Numbered from the stretch's first letter, positions 39,804 through 50,047 are shown. The stretch: 64,000 nucleotides of DNA from Parabacteroides timonensis (GCF_900128505.1 NZ_LT669941.1:4415010-4479009), one strand, 5' to 3'. Notes: a model not told the origin generated them from the sequence alone. Numbers and translations: made by a program.

Positions 39804-42314
39804 CTATTCTCCTATCTTAAATTTAAACTCCCTTTCTACCGGTTTATCGCCTTCTGAGTCCATCCGGATGTTGTAAGTCATTTCCCAGGTTCCGGATGTC
39901 GGATCAAAATCTGTTTGCCAATAGTCATTACCGTAGGTAGACTGGTCGATCTGTGTCCACTGGTTTCCTTTTTTGGTGTATAGAGCCGGTTTTTTATATC
40001 CGGATAATTGACGGATTGTGATGGGAACATAACCTATTCCTCCTTTTGTTTTGAAATGAGCCTGATCATTTATGGCAGAAATGACGATAGGATAATTATC
40101 TTCTACTGTTCCTTCTACCGGAGTTACAATAATGTTATTTCCTTTTGCTTCCCTGTATGCAAGGGGCCATTTGTTGGTGAATTTTGATAAGGCCGTTTTA
40201 AAATAGGTATTAGGGCCGTAATAATCATCACCGGTTAAAGGCGTAACAAATAATTCTATTTCAGCTTCTATATAATCCCCCGCAGATAAAGTACGGCAAT
40301 TTTCGGGAAGGGTTACTGTGATGATAGAACACGGATCGCCATGTGCTCCTTCTGTCGTAATGTATTCACTCCAATAAGGAGGAATATTTGTTTTTCCATT
40401 GACCTTGGAATCCCACTTCCGGATAATGAAACCACGATTCCCGGAGACAAAACGTCCTTCCTGATCTTTACTGATAGGTGAATCGTATAAGAAGAACCAG
40501 GGAGTATTCCCGGAAAAAGACTTCTTGCTTTTGTCATTTACAGGGTGTGTATTATTATTTGCTTTCCACTTCTTTATAAGCCCTTTTTCATTTCCTAGAG
40601 CAATCTCTTTCGAAAAACCGTAATGATAAGTGGCTGCTCCTAATTGGAATATATCTAATTTTTCAAACTCTATGTTGTCCTTTACATTCATCCGGATTTT
40701 ATATATTCCCCTGGTTATGTCGTCAGACCGGGTGATAGAGGTTGCATACTGAAAATCTATTTTTTGATCTAACATATTACCGGAATATATGACTTCCGTA
40801 AGATTGGGGCAATATCGTTTGTAATCAGTTTTCATTGCCGTATGCCATGCCCGGGTACCGTCGTTTCTCCGAAGATTTAAAATATCGGCTCCCCCTACAT
40901 TTCCTGTCCATCCCCATTGTTGTCTTTTAGGATCGACGATTAGCAACGGACGAACATCCAGTACGGCGGCAGATGCCTGGTCCAGATCCGGTTCATAACA
41001 TATACTTTCTCCCCATGCACCGATTGCCGATTGATCCCATTGCTGGTTACTTCCCCAGCCAACAAGGCAAAGTTGAGCATGAGAAGCGGCAGGTACGCCT
41101 CCCCAATGTGCATTCACCCCTGAATACTCAAGTGTTATTTTACTGTTGGCAGGTATACGAAGGACACTGAGTCCGTGGAACCAAGGCCCTTTATAAAGGT
41201 GTGAGTCATAATTGTTGAAATCAGTGGTATGCCAGTTTTTAGATAGTTGGACAGGAATGCCTGTGGGGTAACCCTCCTGATCTCTTATTATTCCCGAAAT
41301 ACCGGGGACCGCGTAGACCTCGTTTTCTTTTGAGAAATTTAATCTGACCGTAGCTTCCGAGGAATTATTATTCTCGATCGTAAATTTAACCTGCTCCATA
41401 CGGTCGTTATCTTTGACTGTTTCACCGGAAATGTCATTGCGAAGCTGGATGGAATGCCATCCCATTGCCGGATCGTATTGAGTTATTAAAGAAGTGTTGA
41501 CCGGCTGTATTTGTTCGGCACTTACTACCAGAGGATTTGTTTCTTGGTGGATAATGCTGTTCAGTTCCTTTTCCACATCTTCGACCGGATAGATGATAAG
41601 CCCTGTCTGATAGAGTTGTTCGGGTTGGAGTTTTTGAGTTGAATTCAGGCGTGCTTCTATTTTGTTTCCTGAAAATGAAAGATGGGTATTGTCGGTGGAT
41701 TTGGTTATTATGTACCCACCGGTTCCTGTTGTGTGCTTGTAGACTGTCCATCCTTCGGGAGAGGATTGTTTCTGGTAATTAGAAGGAATTGTATAATTGA
41801 TAACAATAGCGTTCGAACGAAGGATCACCGTTGGAACCACCCGTAAGGAAAGTGTTAAGCGATCGTTCCATGAAATAATGTCGAGCCCGCTTTGGTAGGG
41901 ATCGCAACCGTTTAACTCCGGTATCCAGTTGATAAAACGGTGTTGTAGGAAACGTCCGGTATGAATGAGTTGACAATCTTCTACCCGTAAAGAAGATTGT
42001 TTGCACGGATAAAGTTTGCCATAGGTTTCTATTCCAAATGAAATATCGGGAGGGTTATTATCTATCTCTTGTTTACTCCCGGAAATAGAAAAACTGTTGA
42101 AGACCAGTTTCTCATAATCAAATTTGAATGCATATTTATTCGTTTGAACTTCGAAGATCAATGGAGATTGGGTTTTAAGAGAGTTTTTCCACCACATATT
42201 CGAATTCAGTGCCGAACTGTTTTTGCATAAATCTTCAACTTTAATCGATTGTGCATGAATACCGTTGGAACACGAAAGATATAGTATAGTCAGAAACAAA
42301 AATATTTTTTTCAT
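39804..42314 (-). CDS. Large secreted protein of locus 1, unrecognised
   Basis: An 836-residue protein with a Sec signal peptide (MKKIFLFLTILYLSCSNGIHAQ). I do not recognise a glycoside hydrolase or lyase signature. The sequence is rich in Trp, Tyr, Asn and Gly with an all-beta look (WSEYITTEGAHGDPCSIITVTLPENCRT; GIGYVPITIRQLSGYKKPALYTKKG near the C-terminus suggests a beta-sandwich module). It follows SusD in the same orientation, so it likely binds or degrades the glycan imported by this locus. An inter-gene hairpin at 42350-42387 may lower its expression relative to SusCD. It could be a new catabolic family or a surface glycan-binding protein. Confidence 0.75.
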   Translation of the reverse strand: MKKIFLFLTILYLSCSNGIHAQSIKVEDLCKNSSALNSNMWWKNSLKTQSPLIFEVQTNKYAFKFDYEKLVFNSFSISGSKQEIDNNPPDISFGIETYGKLYPCKQSSLRVEDCQLIHTGRFLQHRFINWIPELNGCDPYQSGLDIISWNDRLTLSLRVVPTVILRSNAIVINYTIPSNYQKQSSPEGWTVYKHTTGTGGYIITKSTDNTHLSFSGNKIEARLNSTQKLQPEQLYQTGLIIYPVEDVEKELNSIIHQETNPLVVSAEQIQPVNTSLITQYDPAMGWHSIQLRNDISGETVKDNDRMEQVKFTIENNNSSEATVRLNFSKENEVYAVPGISGIIRDQEGYPTGIPVQLSKNWHTTDFNNYDSHLYKGPWFHGLSVLRIPANSKITLEYSGVNAHWGGVPAASHAQLCLVGWGSNQQWDQSAIGAWGESICYEPDLDQASAAVLDVRPLLIVDPKRQQWGWTGNVGGADILNLRRNDGTRAWHTAMKTDYKRYCPNLTEVIYSGNMLDQKIDFQYATSITRSDDITRGIYKIRMNVKDNIEFEKLDIFQLGAATYHYGFSKEIALGNEKGLIKKWKANNNTHPVNDKSKKSFSGNTPWFFLYDSPISKDQEGRFVSGNRGFIIRKWDSKVNGKTNIPPYWSEYITTEGAHGDPCSIITVTLPENCRTLSAGDYIEAEIELFVTPLTGDDYYGPNTYFKTALSKFTNKWPLAYREAKGNNIIVTPVEGTVEDNYPIVISAINDQAHFKTKGGIGYVPITIRQLSGYKKPALYTKKGNQWTQIDQSTYGNDYWQTDFDPTSGTWEMTYNIRMDSEGDKPVEREFKFKIGE

Positions 42315-42349
42315 TGTAATCTCGCTATATGAATGTAATGAAGAGAATA

Positions 42350-42387
42350 AAAAGATCTTTCCGGAATGAAAACCGGAAAGATCTTTT
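42350..42387 (-). terminator. Hairpin between susD and the 836-residue gene
   Basis: A 15-bp perfect inverted repeat (AAAAGATCTTTCCGG and its complement) with an 8-nt loop, directly after the SusD stop. It probably acts as a partial terminator or as an mRNA-stabilising 3' end. Confidence 0.8.
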
Positions 42388-42391
42388 CTAT

Positions 42392-44230
42392 TTAATTATA
42401 ACCTGGATTTTCTAAGAGGTTCGCGTTTGCGCCGGTCCTGTTTAATGTGATTGGGAAATAGTAATTCTGTTTGTAGAAGCGAGGAGGAGTGTTAACTCCG
42501 TCAATATCGTCCAACACAACCAGTTTATACTTTCTTGTATTAAAATCGAGTATATATCTTAGTCCCGAGAATGACTGTGACAAAACGGATTCAGCTTCCC
42601 TCCAACGGCGTAGATCCCAGTATCTGTGTCCTTCAAAGGCCAATTCGACTTTCCGCTCATGGCGTATTGCCTGGCGGTCGATTGTCGTTTTGGTAGCGAT
42701 ACCCGCTCTTGTTCGTAGTTGGTTGATAGCACCTAGGGCTTCTCCCGATTTACCTAACTCGAATGCCGCTTCTGCATAATTCAAAAGAATTTCACCAAAA
42801 CGGAATACAATGAAATCTGTCCCGGAATTAGACCATGTACTACCGATATCTACATTTTCATCCAGATATTTCATCACTCCGAAACCAGTGCCAAAATTCC
42901 CTGCATTGATATTCTGGTCTCCCATCGCATTAACGCCTTCGTAGCCTTCCCCGTCGTTTTCATACAATTTACCGTCTCCGCCGATCAAGCCTTTGTGGAA
43001 GTCAACATTTCCGCCCCGCCAGGGAGTTCCCATCGTATAGATGGTTGCTGCAAACCGGGGATCTTTCTTTCCCCATAGTTCTTCCATACTCCACAGGCCA
43101 TTTTGAATAGCTTGCCGATCCAGTTTGCCTGGTTTACCGTCTATATATTCAAATTCTTCAGCCATCTCCAGGTAAGGCGTATTACCCATTCCCAGATTCC
43201 ACCCATGTGGTTTGGGACGTTGGCAGAAATCATATCCCCATGTATTTCCTCCACCTGCTAAAGCATCTATATAACTGTGTTGTTTGGCAAATATGACTTC
43301 GCTATTTCTCTTCTTAACAAATATATTCCTGAAATTAAGCGATTTGTCAGTATCTTGGTCATATAGCTGGAACGCTCCGCTATTTATGATAGCCTGGGAA
43401 GCATCAAAAGCTTTCTGGTAATAATCGGAGGCCTGGCTTTGAGGTATTCCCAACAAGTCATTCAACTGCATCGAACCGAATTGGGCTATACTTCCGGCAT
43501 ATAAAGCAGCCCGGCTCTTCAGGGCAAGTGCCGTCCATTTTGTTGGACGTCCGAAGTCGGTGGTAGCTGCCAGGTCTTCGGCTATTGCATCCATTTCCGA
43601 TATGACAAAGTCGTACAGTTCCTTTTCCGAATTCCGTTTAGGGTAAAGAACATCTTCGGAGTCATCCAGGGAAGCCGCTTTCGTCATTAGAGGAACACCG
43701 CCATATCGCTTGACCATTGAGAAATAGTTGAACGCCCTTATAAAACGTGCTTCAGCTACACGGAGCGTTCTTGTTTCGCTGTCAATAGGCGAGTCTGGCA
43801 CCCGTTCAATAAATTGATTCAGGTTACGAATGATATAGTAAGGGTATTCCCACCATTCGAGAAATCCTCCGTTAATATTCAGTTTCCCGGTTTTGTAGCT
43901 TCCGGCATTCCCGGAAATTTCCCAGCCACCTTTGCCTTCGTCCGCAATGTTGTTAATGACCAGCGGACCGTATCCATGTTCACTGGTATGGATCTCCCAT
44001 TTCCCATCGACAGGCGAACCTGCCGACCAACTCTCTATATAATCGCTGGCCTCATTGGTAAAGACTGTTGTCAGCATATATTGTTGGGCCAGATAAGCAT
44101 CGATCATTACGGGATCATTCCATACCACGTCATCTGAAATAATATCCAGCGGTTTCTTATCCAGGATATCATCCAGACAAGAGGTCAGACTACATAATCC
44201 GATTAAGAATAGAACTAATTTCTTTTTCAT
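42392..44230 (-). CDS. SusD-family glycan-binding lipoprotein (locus 1)
   Basis: A 612-residue outer-membrane lipoprotein that caps the SusC channel and binds glycan. The lipobox is LTSCLDD. The N-terminal RagB/SusD segment has LDKKPLDIISDDVVW; the helical TPR-like core shows SETRTLRVAEARFIRAFNYFSMVKRYGGVPL; the C-terminus has RHERKVELAFEGHRYWDLRRW and the usual YYFPI...NLLENPGY ending. It lies 22 bp after SusC, as expected for a SusCD pair. Confidence 0.95.
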   Translation of the reverse strand: MKKKLVLFLIGLCSLTSCLDDILDKKPLDIISDDVVWNDPVMIDAYLAQQYMLTTVFTNEASDYIESWSAGSPVDGKWEIHTSEHGYGPLVINNIADEGKGGWEISGNAGSYKTGKLNINGGFLEWWEYPYYIIRNLNQFIERVPDSPIDSETRTLRVAEARFIRAFNYFSMVKRYGGVPLMTKAASLDDSEDVLYPKRNSEKELYDFVISEMDAIAEDLAATTDFGRPTKWTALALKSRAALYAGSIAQFGSMQLNDLLGIPQSQASDYYQKAFDASQAIINSGAFQLYDQDTDKSLNFRNIFVKKRNSEVIFAKQHSYIDALAGGGNTWGYDFCQRPKPHGWNLGMGNTPYLEMAEEFEYIDGKPGKLDRQAIQNGLWSMEELWGKKDPRFAATIYTMGTPWRGGNVDFHKGLIGGDGKLYENDGEGYEGVNAMGDQNINAGNFGTGFGVMKYLDENVDIGSTWSNSGTDFIVFRFGEILLNYAEAAFELGKSGEALGAINQLRTRAGIATKTTIDRQAIRHERKVELAFEGHRYWDLRRWREAESVLSQSFSGLRYILDFNTRKYKLVVLDDIDGVNTPPRFYKQNYYFPITLNRTGANANLLENPGYN

Positions 44231-44252
44231 ATTATTGATACTTTATTTTCTG

Positions 44253-47200
44253 TTAGAATGATAAATTCAATCCAAAACTGAATGTGCGCTGTTGCGGATA
44301 ATACATCAGTTTATTGCCAATATTCGGAGCTTCAGGGTCTATGCCGTATTTTCGTATGTTGCTTATGGTGAACAGGTTGGTGCCTGCAACATAAATACGA
44401 ACCTGGTCGATCCCGACCTTATCCAGTATTTCTTTCGGTACATTATATCCCAAGGAAGCATTTTTAAGTCTTAAGTAAGAGGTTGACTTGTAATAATAAT
44501 CGGAAGTCCAGCCATTGGATGTCGAGCCTCCTAATCGAGGAATCAATGCCTGTGGATTATTATTCTCCTGTGTCCAGCGTTCATCATATTTTACTTCTGT
44601 TTCAAAGCCTAAAGATGCATTGGTGTAATATCCGAATGCTCCCTGAAATAAAGCAGAGAAATCAAAGTTGCGGTATCTTAAATCCATCGACAGACCATAC
44701 ATCCAGTGTGGCATTGTACCCATTCCGATATCTTTCTGGTCTTTCCAATCTAATACGCCGTCTCCGTTCAGGTCTTTGTATTTGATATCTCCGGGACGAA
44801 GAGAGTGATTACCGCCTAATGCACTATAAGTATATTCCAATGCATCGATCTCTTCCTGGCTGGTAAATAACTTCTCGGCTGAATAACCGAAGGCGCGGTC
44901 TGTCCACTGTCCTGACAACTGATTGATTCTTTTTTGATCAGGATCTTCGTAATCGGGCTCTTCATGGTGATCCCATTTGGATCGTGACCACGATATGTTA
45001 CCATTGATATTATAGGAGAAATCAGCAACTTTACCCTCCGTTCCCAGGTTTAGTTCAAATCCACGGTCATTCAGGCTGTTCAGGTTTTCCTGAGGCAGCG
45101 CGGAGCCAAAGGTAGAAGGCAGTGAGCGTGTACGGGTTGCCGGTATGCCATCCCGTTGACGATAGAATCCTTCGATGGAGCCATGAATTTTCCGGCCAAG
45201 GAAAGAATAGTCGATACCTCCGTTATAGATAGACATTTTTTCCCAGGTAAGCAGCGGATTAGCCAGGCCTGTTGAGTAAAGCCCCGAGACAGGGGTGTCA
45301 CCTAATAAATAAGTCCCTCTCATCGCATATCCCGACAGATATTGGAAATTACCTACGGCATCATTTCCGGACTGACCGTAACTAACCCTTAACTTCAGGT
45401 TGTCGACGAAGGTCAGGTTTTTAAAGAAACTTTCCTGTGAGGCGACCCATCCCAGGGATACTCCGGGGAAATATCCCCAACGGCTATCTTTCGGGAATTT
45501 GGCAGATGCATCGGCACGCAGGATAGTTTCAATCAAATAGCGGTCTTTGAATGCATAATTGATCCTTGCAACAAAACTGGCTCTTCCCATTTCGCTGGCA
45601 GAGCCATCGTTACTCATTCCCGAGGTACTACCGGCATACAATTGTTCGATGGAAGGAGTCAGGAAATCTTTCCGGTAAGCCATAAAGTTATTATTGGAGT
45701 AATCGATACTCTCGAACAAAGCTAAACCGGAGACACGGTGAGTGTCGTTGAACAGGTTGTCGTAGGTGAACGAATATTGTTGAGTCAATATGCTTCCCCG
45801 GTACGTCCTTTCCCTGAGTTCTGCTTTTTCTTTAAAGTTACCCGCATAATTGTACGTGTCCGTCGCTGTATTGTAGGTGTAATACTTGATTGGTTTTGTA
45901 AATTCCTTTACATACTGTTCATCGTCGATATAATTGATAAATGCTTTAGCCTTCAGCCCTTTGACATATTTGAAATCGTAAGACAAGGAAACACCTCCTC
46001 TTAAATCACGTTTCTTGTTGTGGTTATAGCCCGTCAGGTCCGAATTGGAGGTGGCGGCAATACTGCCCACATCGATACCACCCCAGGCAAGCTTGGTCGG
46101 GTCCGGTAACTGGGACGGATACCAGGGTTTGGTATTGTATAAATCCTGCCACAAATGTCCCTCATTTCCCATGCCTCTGACAGGGAAGTTACGATCTTCG
46201 TAAGTCAGGGTCAAGTCGATGGTCAGATTGATACGGTCTGTAATAGCGGCATCCATGTTCGATTGGATGTTATAACGTTTGTAGTCTCCACCATTCTTTT
46301 TGATCATGGTTTGTTGGTCGGTATAACCGAAGTAACCCATATATTTGATTTTACTGCTTCCTCCTCTGACAGATAAGTTATGATTCTGTTGAGGTGCCCA
46401 TTTGCGGAATACATAATCGAACCAATCCGTATTAGGATAAGCCGGATCGTTGCCTGCAAAGAACTTATCTACCGCCTCTGCCGTCCAGGGGGCACCGGCT
46501 TCCGGTTGACCACTCTGCAGGTACGCTTCGCGTTCCATCTGTGTCCTTTGACCTGAGCTGGCTGGTTTTACCATATCGGTAACTCCCTGGATCGTAAATG
46601 ATCCGTTGTAAGTGATCGTCGGCTTTTGATCTTGTCCGCGTTTGGTCGTCACCAGTAGTACCCCGTTTCCGGCACGAGCTCCGTAAATAGAGGCTGCACC
46701 ATCTTTCAGTATCGAGATAGACTCTATCTGATTTGGGTCGATATTATTGAAACTGGACTCCACTCCATCCACTATTATCAGAGGATCACCAAATCCGCGA
46801 ATACTTAATGAACTGCCGTCGGAGCCGGGCTGGCCGCTATTTTGTTTGGCTAACAATCCGGGCAGTTGTCCGGCCAGTGCATTGGTTACGTTGGCAATCG
46901 GGGCCGTTGTCAGTTTATCTGATTTAATAGCAGCGACCGATCCGGTAAGGTTTCCTTTTCTTTGCACACCGTATCCTACGACAATAACTTCGTCGATTGC
47001 CTGACTATCTTCTTTTAACTGGATATTGATCACCCGTCTGTTATTTACCGCGATGGTTTGCGGATTATACCCGATATAAGTGATTTGCAGTGTAGACGAC
47101 AATAATGCGTCTATACTATACTTACCCTCTATATCTGTTATTGTGCCATTGGTTGTCCCTTTCTCTACAATGTTAGCCCCGATGATCGGTTCCCCGTTTA

Positions 47201-47621
47201 TGTCTGTGACAATACCAGTAATTGTAGTACGCTGCTGGTTGATTTCGTTTTTTTCCGATGAGGAAACAACAATGTAAGATCCCTCCTGCACATAACTCAG
47301 TCCTATTGTAGAAAATAGATTGTCTAAAATCTGTTTGACCGGCTGGTTTCTGGCATTCACTACAACTTTTAAGTTCGTGTCTACATTCACATTATATACG
47401 AACAGGTAGTCTGTCTGTTTTTCAATAGTATTCAATACTTCTTTCAGAGATGTATTGTTGGCCCGTATGCTAATTCGTGCATTTTGTGAGCTCGAATCGA
47501 TTGCATGTAATGAAAATATCAGTACAAACAAGAGGATTGAGGTTATTCTCATAATTCTGAAAAAATGTTTATGTCGTGATTTTTTTAGGTAATAGGTTCC
47601 CGACAAAGATACTTTATTCAT
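44253..47621 (-). CDS. SusC-family TonB-dependent transporter with STN domain (locus 1)
   Basis: A 1122-residue outer-membrane transporter. After a long signal region (hydrophobic stretch at 24-40) there is an STN signalling domain (about 47-120), a carboxypeptidase-like beta-sandwich (about 132-205, GEPIIGANIVEKGTTNG), the EVIVVGYG motif at 211-218, the plug (SIRGFGDPLIIVDGV, GAASIYGARAGNGVLLVTTKRG) and the 22-strand barrel, ending in aromatic FSFGLNLSF. The STN domain contacts the FecR anti-sigma factor encoded just upstream, so ligand binding outside would be relayed to the ECF sigma factor. Length is normal. Confidence 0.95.
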   Translation of the reverse strand: MNKVSLSGTYYLKKSRHKHFFRIMRITSILLFVLIFSLHAIDSSSQNARISIRANNTSLKEVLNTIEKQTDYLFVYNVNVDTNLKVVVNARNQPVKQILDNLFSTIGLSYVQEGSYIVVSSSEKNEINQQRTTITGIVTDINGEPIIGANIVEKGTTNGTITDIEGKYSIDALLSSTLQITYIGYNPQTIAVNNRRVINIQLKEDSQAIDEVIVVGYGVQRKGNLTGSVAAIKSDKLTTAPIANVTNALAGQLPGLLAKQNSGQPGSDGSSLSIRGFGDPLIIVDGVESSFNNIDPNQIESISILKDGAASIYGARAGNGVLLVTTKRGQDQKPTITYNGSFTIQGVTDMVKPASSGQRTQMEREAYLQSGQPEAGAPWTAEAVDKFFAGNDPAYPNTDWFDYVFRKWAPQQNHNLSVRGGSSKIKYMGYFGYTDQQTMIKKNGGDYKRYNIQSNMDAAITDRINLTIDLTLTYEDRNFPVRGMGNEGHLWQDLYNTKPWYPSQLPDPTKLAWGGIDVGSIAATSNSDLTGYNHNKKRDLRGGVSLSYDFKYVKGLKAKAFINYIDDEQYVKEFTKPIKYYTYNTATDTYNYAGNFKEKAELRERTYRGSILTQQYSFTYDNLFNDTHRVSGLALFESIDYSNNNFMAYRKDFLTPSIEQLYAGSTSGMSNDGSASEMGRASFVARINYAFKDRYLIETILRADASAKFPKDSRWGYFPGVSLGWVASQESFFKNLTFVDNLKLRVSYGQSGNDAVGNFQYLSGYAMRGTYLLGDTPVSGLYSTGLANPLLTWEKMSIYNGGIDYSFLGRKIHGSIEGFYRQRDGIPATRTRSLPSTFGSALPQENLNSLNDRGFELNLGTEGKVADFSYNINGNISWSRSKWDHHEEPDYEDPDQKRINQLSGQWTDRAFGYSAEKLFTSQEEIDALEYTYSALGGNHSLRPGDIKYKDLNGDGVLDWKDQKDIGMGTMPHWMYGLSMDLRYRNFDFSALFQGAFGYYTNASLGFETEVKYDERWTQENNNPQALIPRLGGSTSNGWTSDYYYKSTSYLRLKNASLGYNVPKEILDKVGIDQVRIYVAGTNLFTISNIRKYGIDPEAPNIGNKLMYYPQQRTFSFGLNLSF

Positions 47622-47673
47622 AACTTTGTAATTATTAGAGATTAATACAGTTTTTGATAATTGTGTTAGTCAT

Positions 47674-47705
47674 AAAGCGATAGATGTTCCCGCATTTATC
47701 GCTTT
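47674..47705. terminator. Hairpin between fecR and susC of locus 1
   Basis: A perfect 9-bp stem AAAGCGATA/TATCGCTTT with a 14-nt loop; six T follow on the plus strand. It separates the regulator genes from susC and may end the sigma-fecR transcript or reduce read-through. Confidence 0.6.
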
Positions 47706-47754
47706 TTTCTTTCAGCATTCTATCATAGGCAATGTGATTTAAGGGTTTAACATG

Positions 47755-48708
47755 TTATTTAATGTAGATAATAGTGTTGTTTTCATTCCTCTTGAAGCGG
47801 AAGTCGGCATCTCGCTGGAGAACCTGCAATATGAAATCTACGCCGTCTGAAATACGAAATTTCCCGCTACAGATATAATTGTCCAGGTGCTTATTCTCGT
47901 TAATGATCTGTATATCATAGGTTTTTTCAAACTCTTTCATTAAATCGTTAAATGCAATATGTTCAAAACAAAGTAATCCTTCTTTCCAGCGGTAGATATC
48001 GTAGTTCTGTATTTTATCAACTATCAGTTGCCCGTCTATATAATCCGCTTTTTGCAGTGGGTGTAATATTATCTTGTTATCTGGTTCGCTTTTGTCTGAA
48101 ATTAATATGGAGCCTTCCATCAATGCTACTGAAAATGAAGATGTTTTATTGTAAGCATCGACATTGAACTTTGTCCCCAATACTTCTATATTATATTTGT
48201 CGGTCTGCACGACAAATGGTCTCCTGGTATCTTTCGTGACCTCAAAATAGCCTTCCCCGTCTAACGTAATCACCCTTTTTCCTTTCTTGTTGGTGAATGA
48301 TGCCGGGTATTTCATTTTTGATCCGGAATTGAGCCATACGTTGGTTCCGTCTGACAATAGAACATTGACCCTTTGGCCGGTAGGAACGGATATCGTGTTC
48401 ATTAGCTGCCCTGTATCTGGCTTCACAAAATTGTAAATCTGTATGCCGCATACGATAAACAGGGCGATAACGGCTGCATACCGGATTATATTCTTCCAAT
48501 GAAGAACATTTTTCGGCGAGGTATGAGATATCTGAATCTTCTTGTTCTGAACAAGCAGAATATCGAAGTATTTGCGTTCTTTCAGATATTCCTGCATGTT
48601 CTGCTCTGAAGCTTCAGCCCAGTTACAAACCTCTTCTTCTTCTTTATAAGAAGCTTTTCCTAAGAAAAAACGATATAGTATTTCCTTTTCCATATTTAAT
48701 AAGCACAT
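47755..48708 (-). CDS. FecR-family anti-sigma factor (locus 1)
   Basis: A 317-residue inner-membrane regulator. The cytoplasmic N-terminal segment (residues 1-70, ILYRFFLGKASYKEEEEVCNWAEA) binds the ECF sigma. One transmembrane helix is at about 71-89 (IIRYAAVIALFIVCGIQIY). The periplasmic FecR domain follows (VPTGQRVNVLLSDGTNVWLNSGSKMKYP, then GEGYFEVTKDTRRPFVV), and a C-terminal domain resembling the STN/DUF4974 fold (FEHIAFNDLMKEFEKTYDIQI). It lies 61 bp after the sigma gene. Confidence 0.95.
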   Translation of the reverse strand: MCLLNMEKEILYRFFLGKASYKEEEEVCNWAEASEQNMQEYLKERKYFDILLVQNKKIQISHTSPKNVLHWKNIIRYAAVIALFIVCGIQIYNFVKPDTGQLMNTISVPTGQRVNVLLSDGTNVWLNSGSKMKYPASFTNKKGKRVITLDGEGYFEVTKDTRRPFVVQTDKYNIEVLGTKFNVDAYNKTSSFSVALMEGSILISDKSEPDNKIILHPLQKADYIDGQLIVDKIQNYDIYRWKEGLLCFEHIAFNDLMKEFEKTYDIQIINENKHLDNYICSGKFRISDGVDFILQVLQRDADFRFKRNENNTIIYIK

Positions 48709-48769
48709 AAATAAATAGTATCCCTAAAAGAGAAAGCTTATTTTTTTGGAAAAAAATGGGGATGGTCTG

Positions 48770-49330
48770 TTAATTCAAAAAAATGAAAAAGAACGGAAGA
48801 TAATCTTTCAATCTTTTTCTTAATACGTTTAGTGCCTTTGTGATGTGAAATTCAACGCTTTTAGTCGATAATTCGAGTCGGGCTGCAATCTCTTTGTGCG
48901 TTTTATTTTCGTATCGGCTCATAATGAAAATGGTTCGTGTTTTTTCGGGGAGTGTTTCCAACGCTTCATTAATTAGGCGTTGTGCTTCCGAGCTGAACAG
49001 TTCCTCAGGGTCGCATGCCTCCAATGTTGTGATCTTCAAATTCCTAACCCTTTCCATATGCGTCCGGATGTTTTGTTCTATATCCTCCCGTATCCGTTGA
49101 TTGCGTAGATGGTTGAGGCTTTTGTGTTTCACCACTTCCATGATATAAGCCGGGATATTGGCATTAGAGATAAGAGAATGTCGGTTTTCCCAATAGTAAA
49201 CCAAGCTGTCGACAACTATATCTTCAGCAGTCTCTTCATCCTGAATATAGGTATTTGCAAAACGAATGAAAATGCCCTGATAGTTTGAAAACAGTTTGTT
49301 AAATTCTTTTATCTCTGAAATGTTCTCCAT
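48770..49330 (-). CDS. ECF RNA polymerase sigma factor (locus 1)
   Basis: A 186-residue sigma-70 family protein of the Bacteroidetes ECF type. Region 2 (FANTYIQDEETAEDIVVDSLVYYWENR) and region 4 (TLPEKTRTIFIMSRYENKTHKEIAARLELSTKSVEFHITKALNVLRK) are present; region 3 is absent, as is normal for ECF factors. With the adjacent FecR and the STN-bearing SusC it should switch locus 1 on when its glycan arrives. Confidence 0.94.
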   Translation of the reverse strand: MENISEIKEFNKLFSNYQGIFIRFANTYIQDEETAEDIVVDSLVYYWENRHSLISNANIPAYIMEVVKHKSLNHLRNQRIREDIEQNIRTHMERVRNLKITTLEACDPEELFSSEAQRLINEALETLPEKTRTIFIMSRYENKTHKEIAARLELSTKSVEFHITKALNVLRKRLKDYLPFFFIFLN

Positions 49331-49753
49331 ATCTCAAACCATTGATAAGGTAAAGATAGATAAAAAATGGAGATTATAGTATTTCTTTGTCATAATCGTA
49401 TTTATATCTATGATATTGATTTATGTAGAATCCTTTTTGACAAAATGATAATTTAGCATCAGTTTGCAGGAGGTATACAAGTATAGGCCGGGCTTGTCTT
49501 CATACAGGCTATCCTACGGGAATATCAAAATGACATATATGTAAGTTAATTTCTCTATTACTGTTAAACTGGAATGAATGTGTGAGCGATAGGGCGGTTT
49601 TTGTTCATGAACCGTCTGTATAGATGCATTTCGGTTCTTTGTTTTTGTTCACATTTTTACTCGTTCTGGCATTGTGAATATGTTATTTAGCATGCAAAAT
49701 CAGTTTTTTGACAGGCTATTTTCTCAAAATTTGGGCTCCTTTTTGTGGAAATC

Positions 49754-49833
49754 TCGTTTTAAACGGAGCTCAATCTCGGTTAAACAAAATTTTTTTTCGT
49801 TTTAAACGAAGTTGAAGTTTGTTTAAAACCGGG
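49754..49833. repeat. Patch of dense CGTTTTAAACG words
   Basis: Words CTCGTTTTAAACGGAG, CTCGGTTAAAC, TCGTTTTAAACGAAG and GTTTGTTTAAAACCGGG follow one another within 80 bp. Two are self-palindromic around TTTTAAA, and the others are inverted relative to each other. It resembles in design the patches at 1061-1196 and 23790-23855, but not in sequence. Confidence 0.6.
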
Positions 49834-50016
49834 TTTTGGAATCATATTATTGGAGATTAGTGTTAAAATATGTATTGATATTTTCTCCAGAACTGATTTG
49901 ATATGTGATATTCATGTTTTTATTTTGCTCCTTTTTGTGTTAAAATGCTTCAGATGTCTTCAAATTTGATTATTGTGATATCTGTTTGGTTGCATAGATC
50001 TTTTGTATAAAATATA

Positions 50017-50047
50017 GACGTACCTCTAAACAAATTAAAGGTACGTC
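50017..50047 (-). terminator. Locus 2 terminator
   Basis: A 9-bp stem GACGTACCT/AGGTACGTC with an AT loop, 26 bp past the GH20 stop on the minus strand; the following sequence is AT-rich. Confidence 0.65.
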
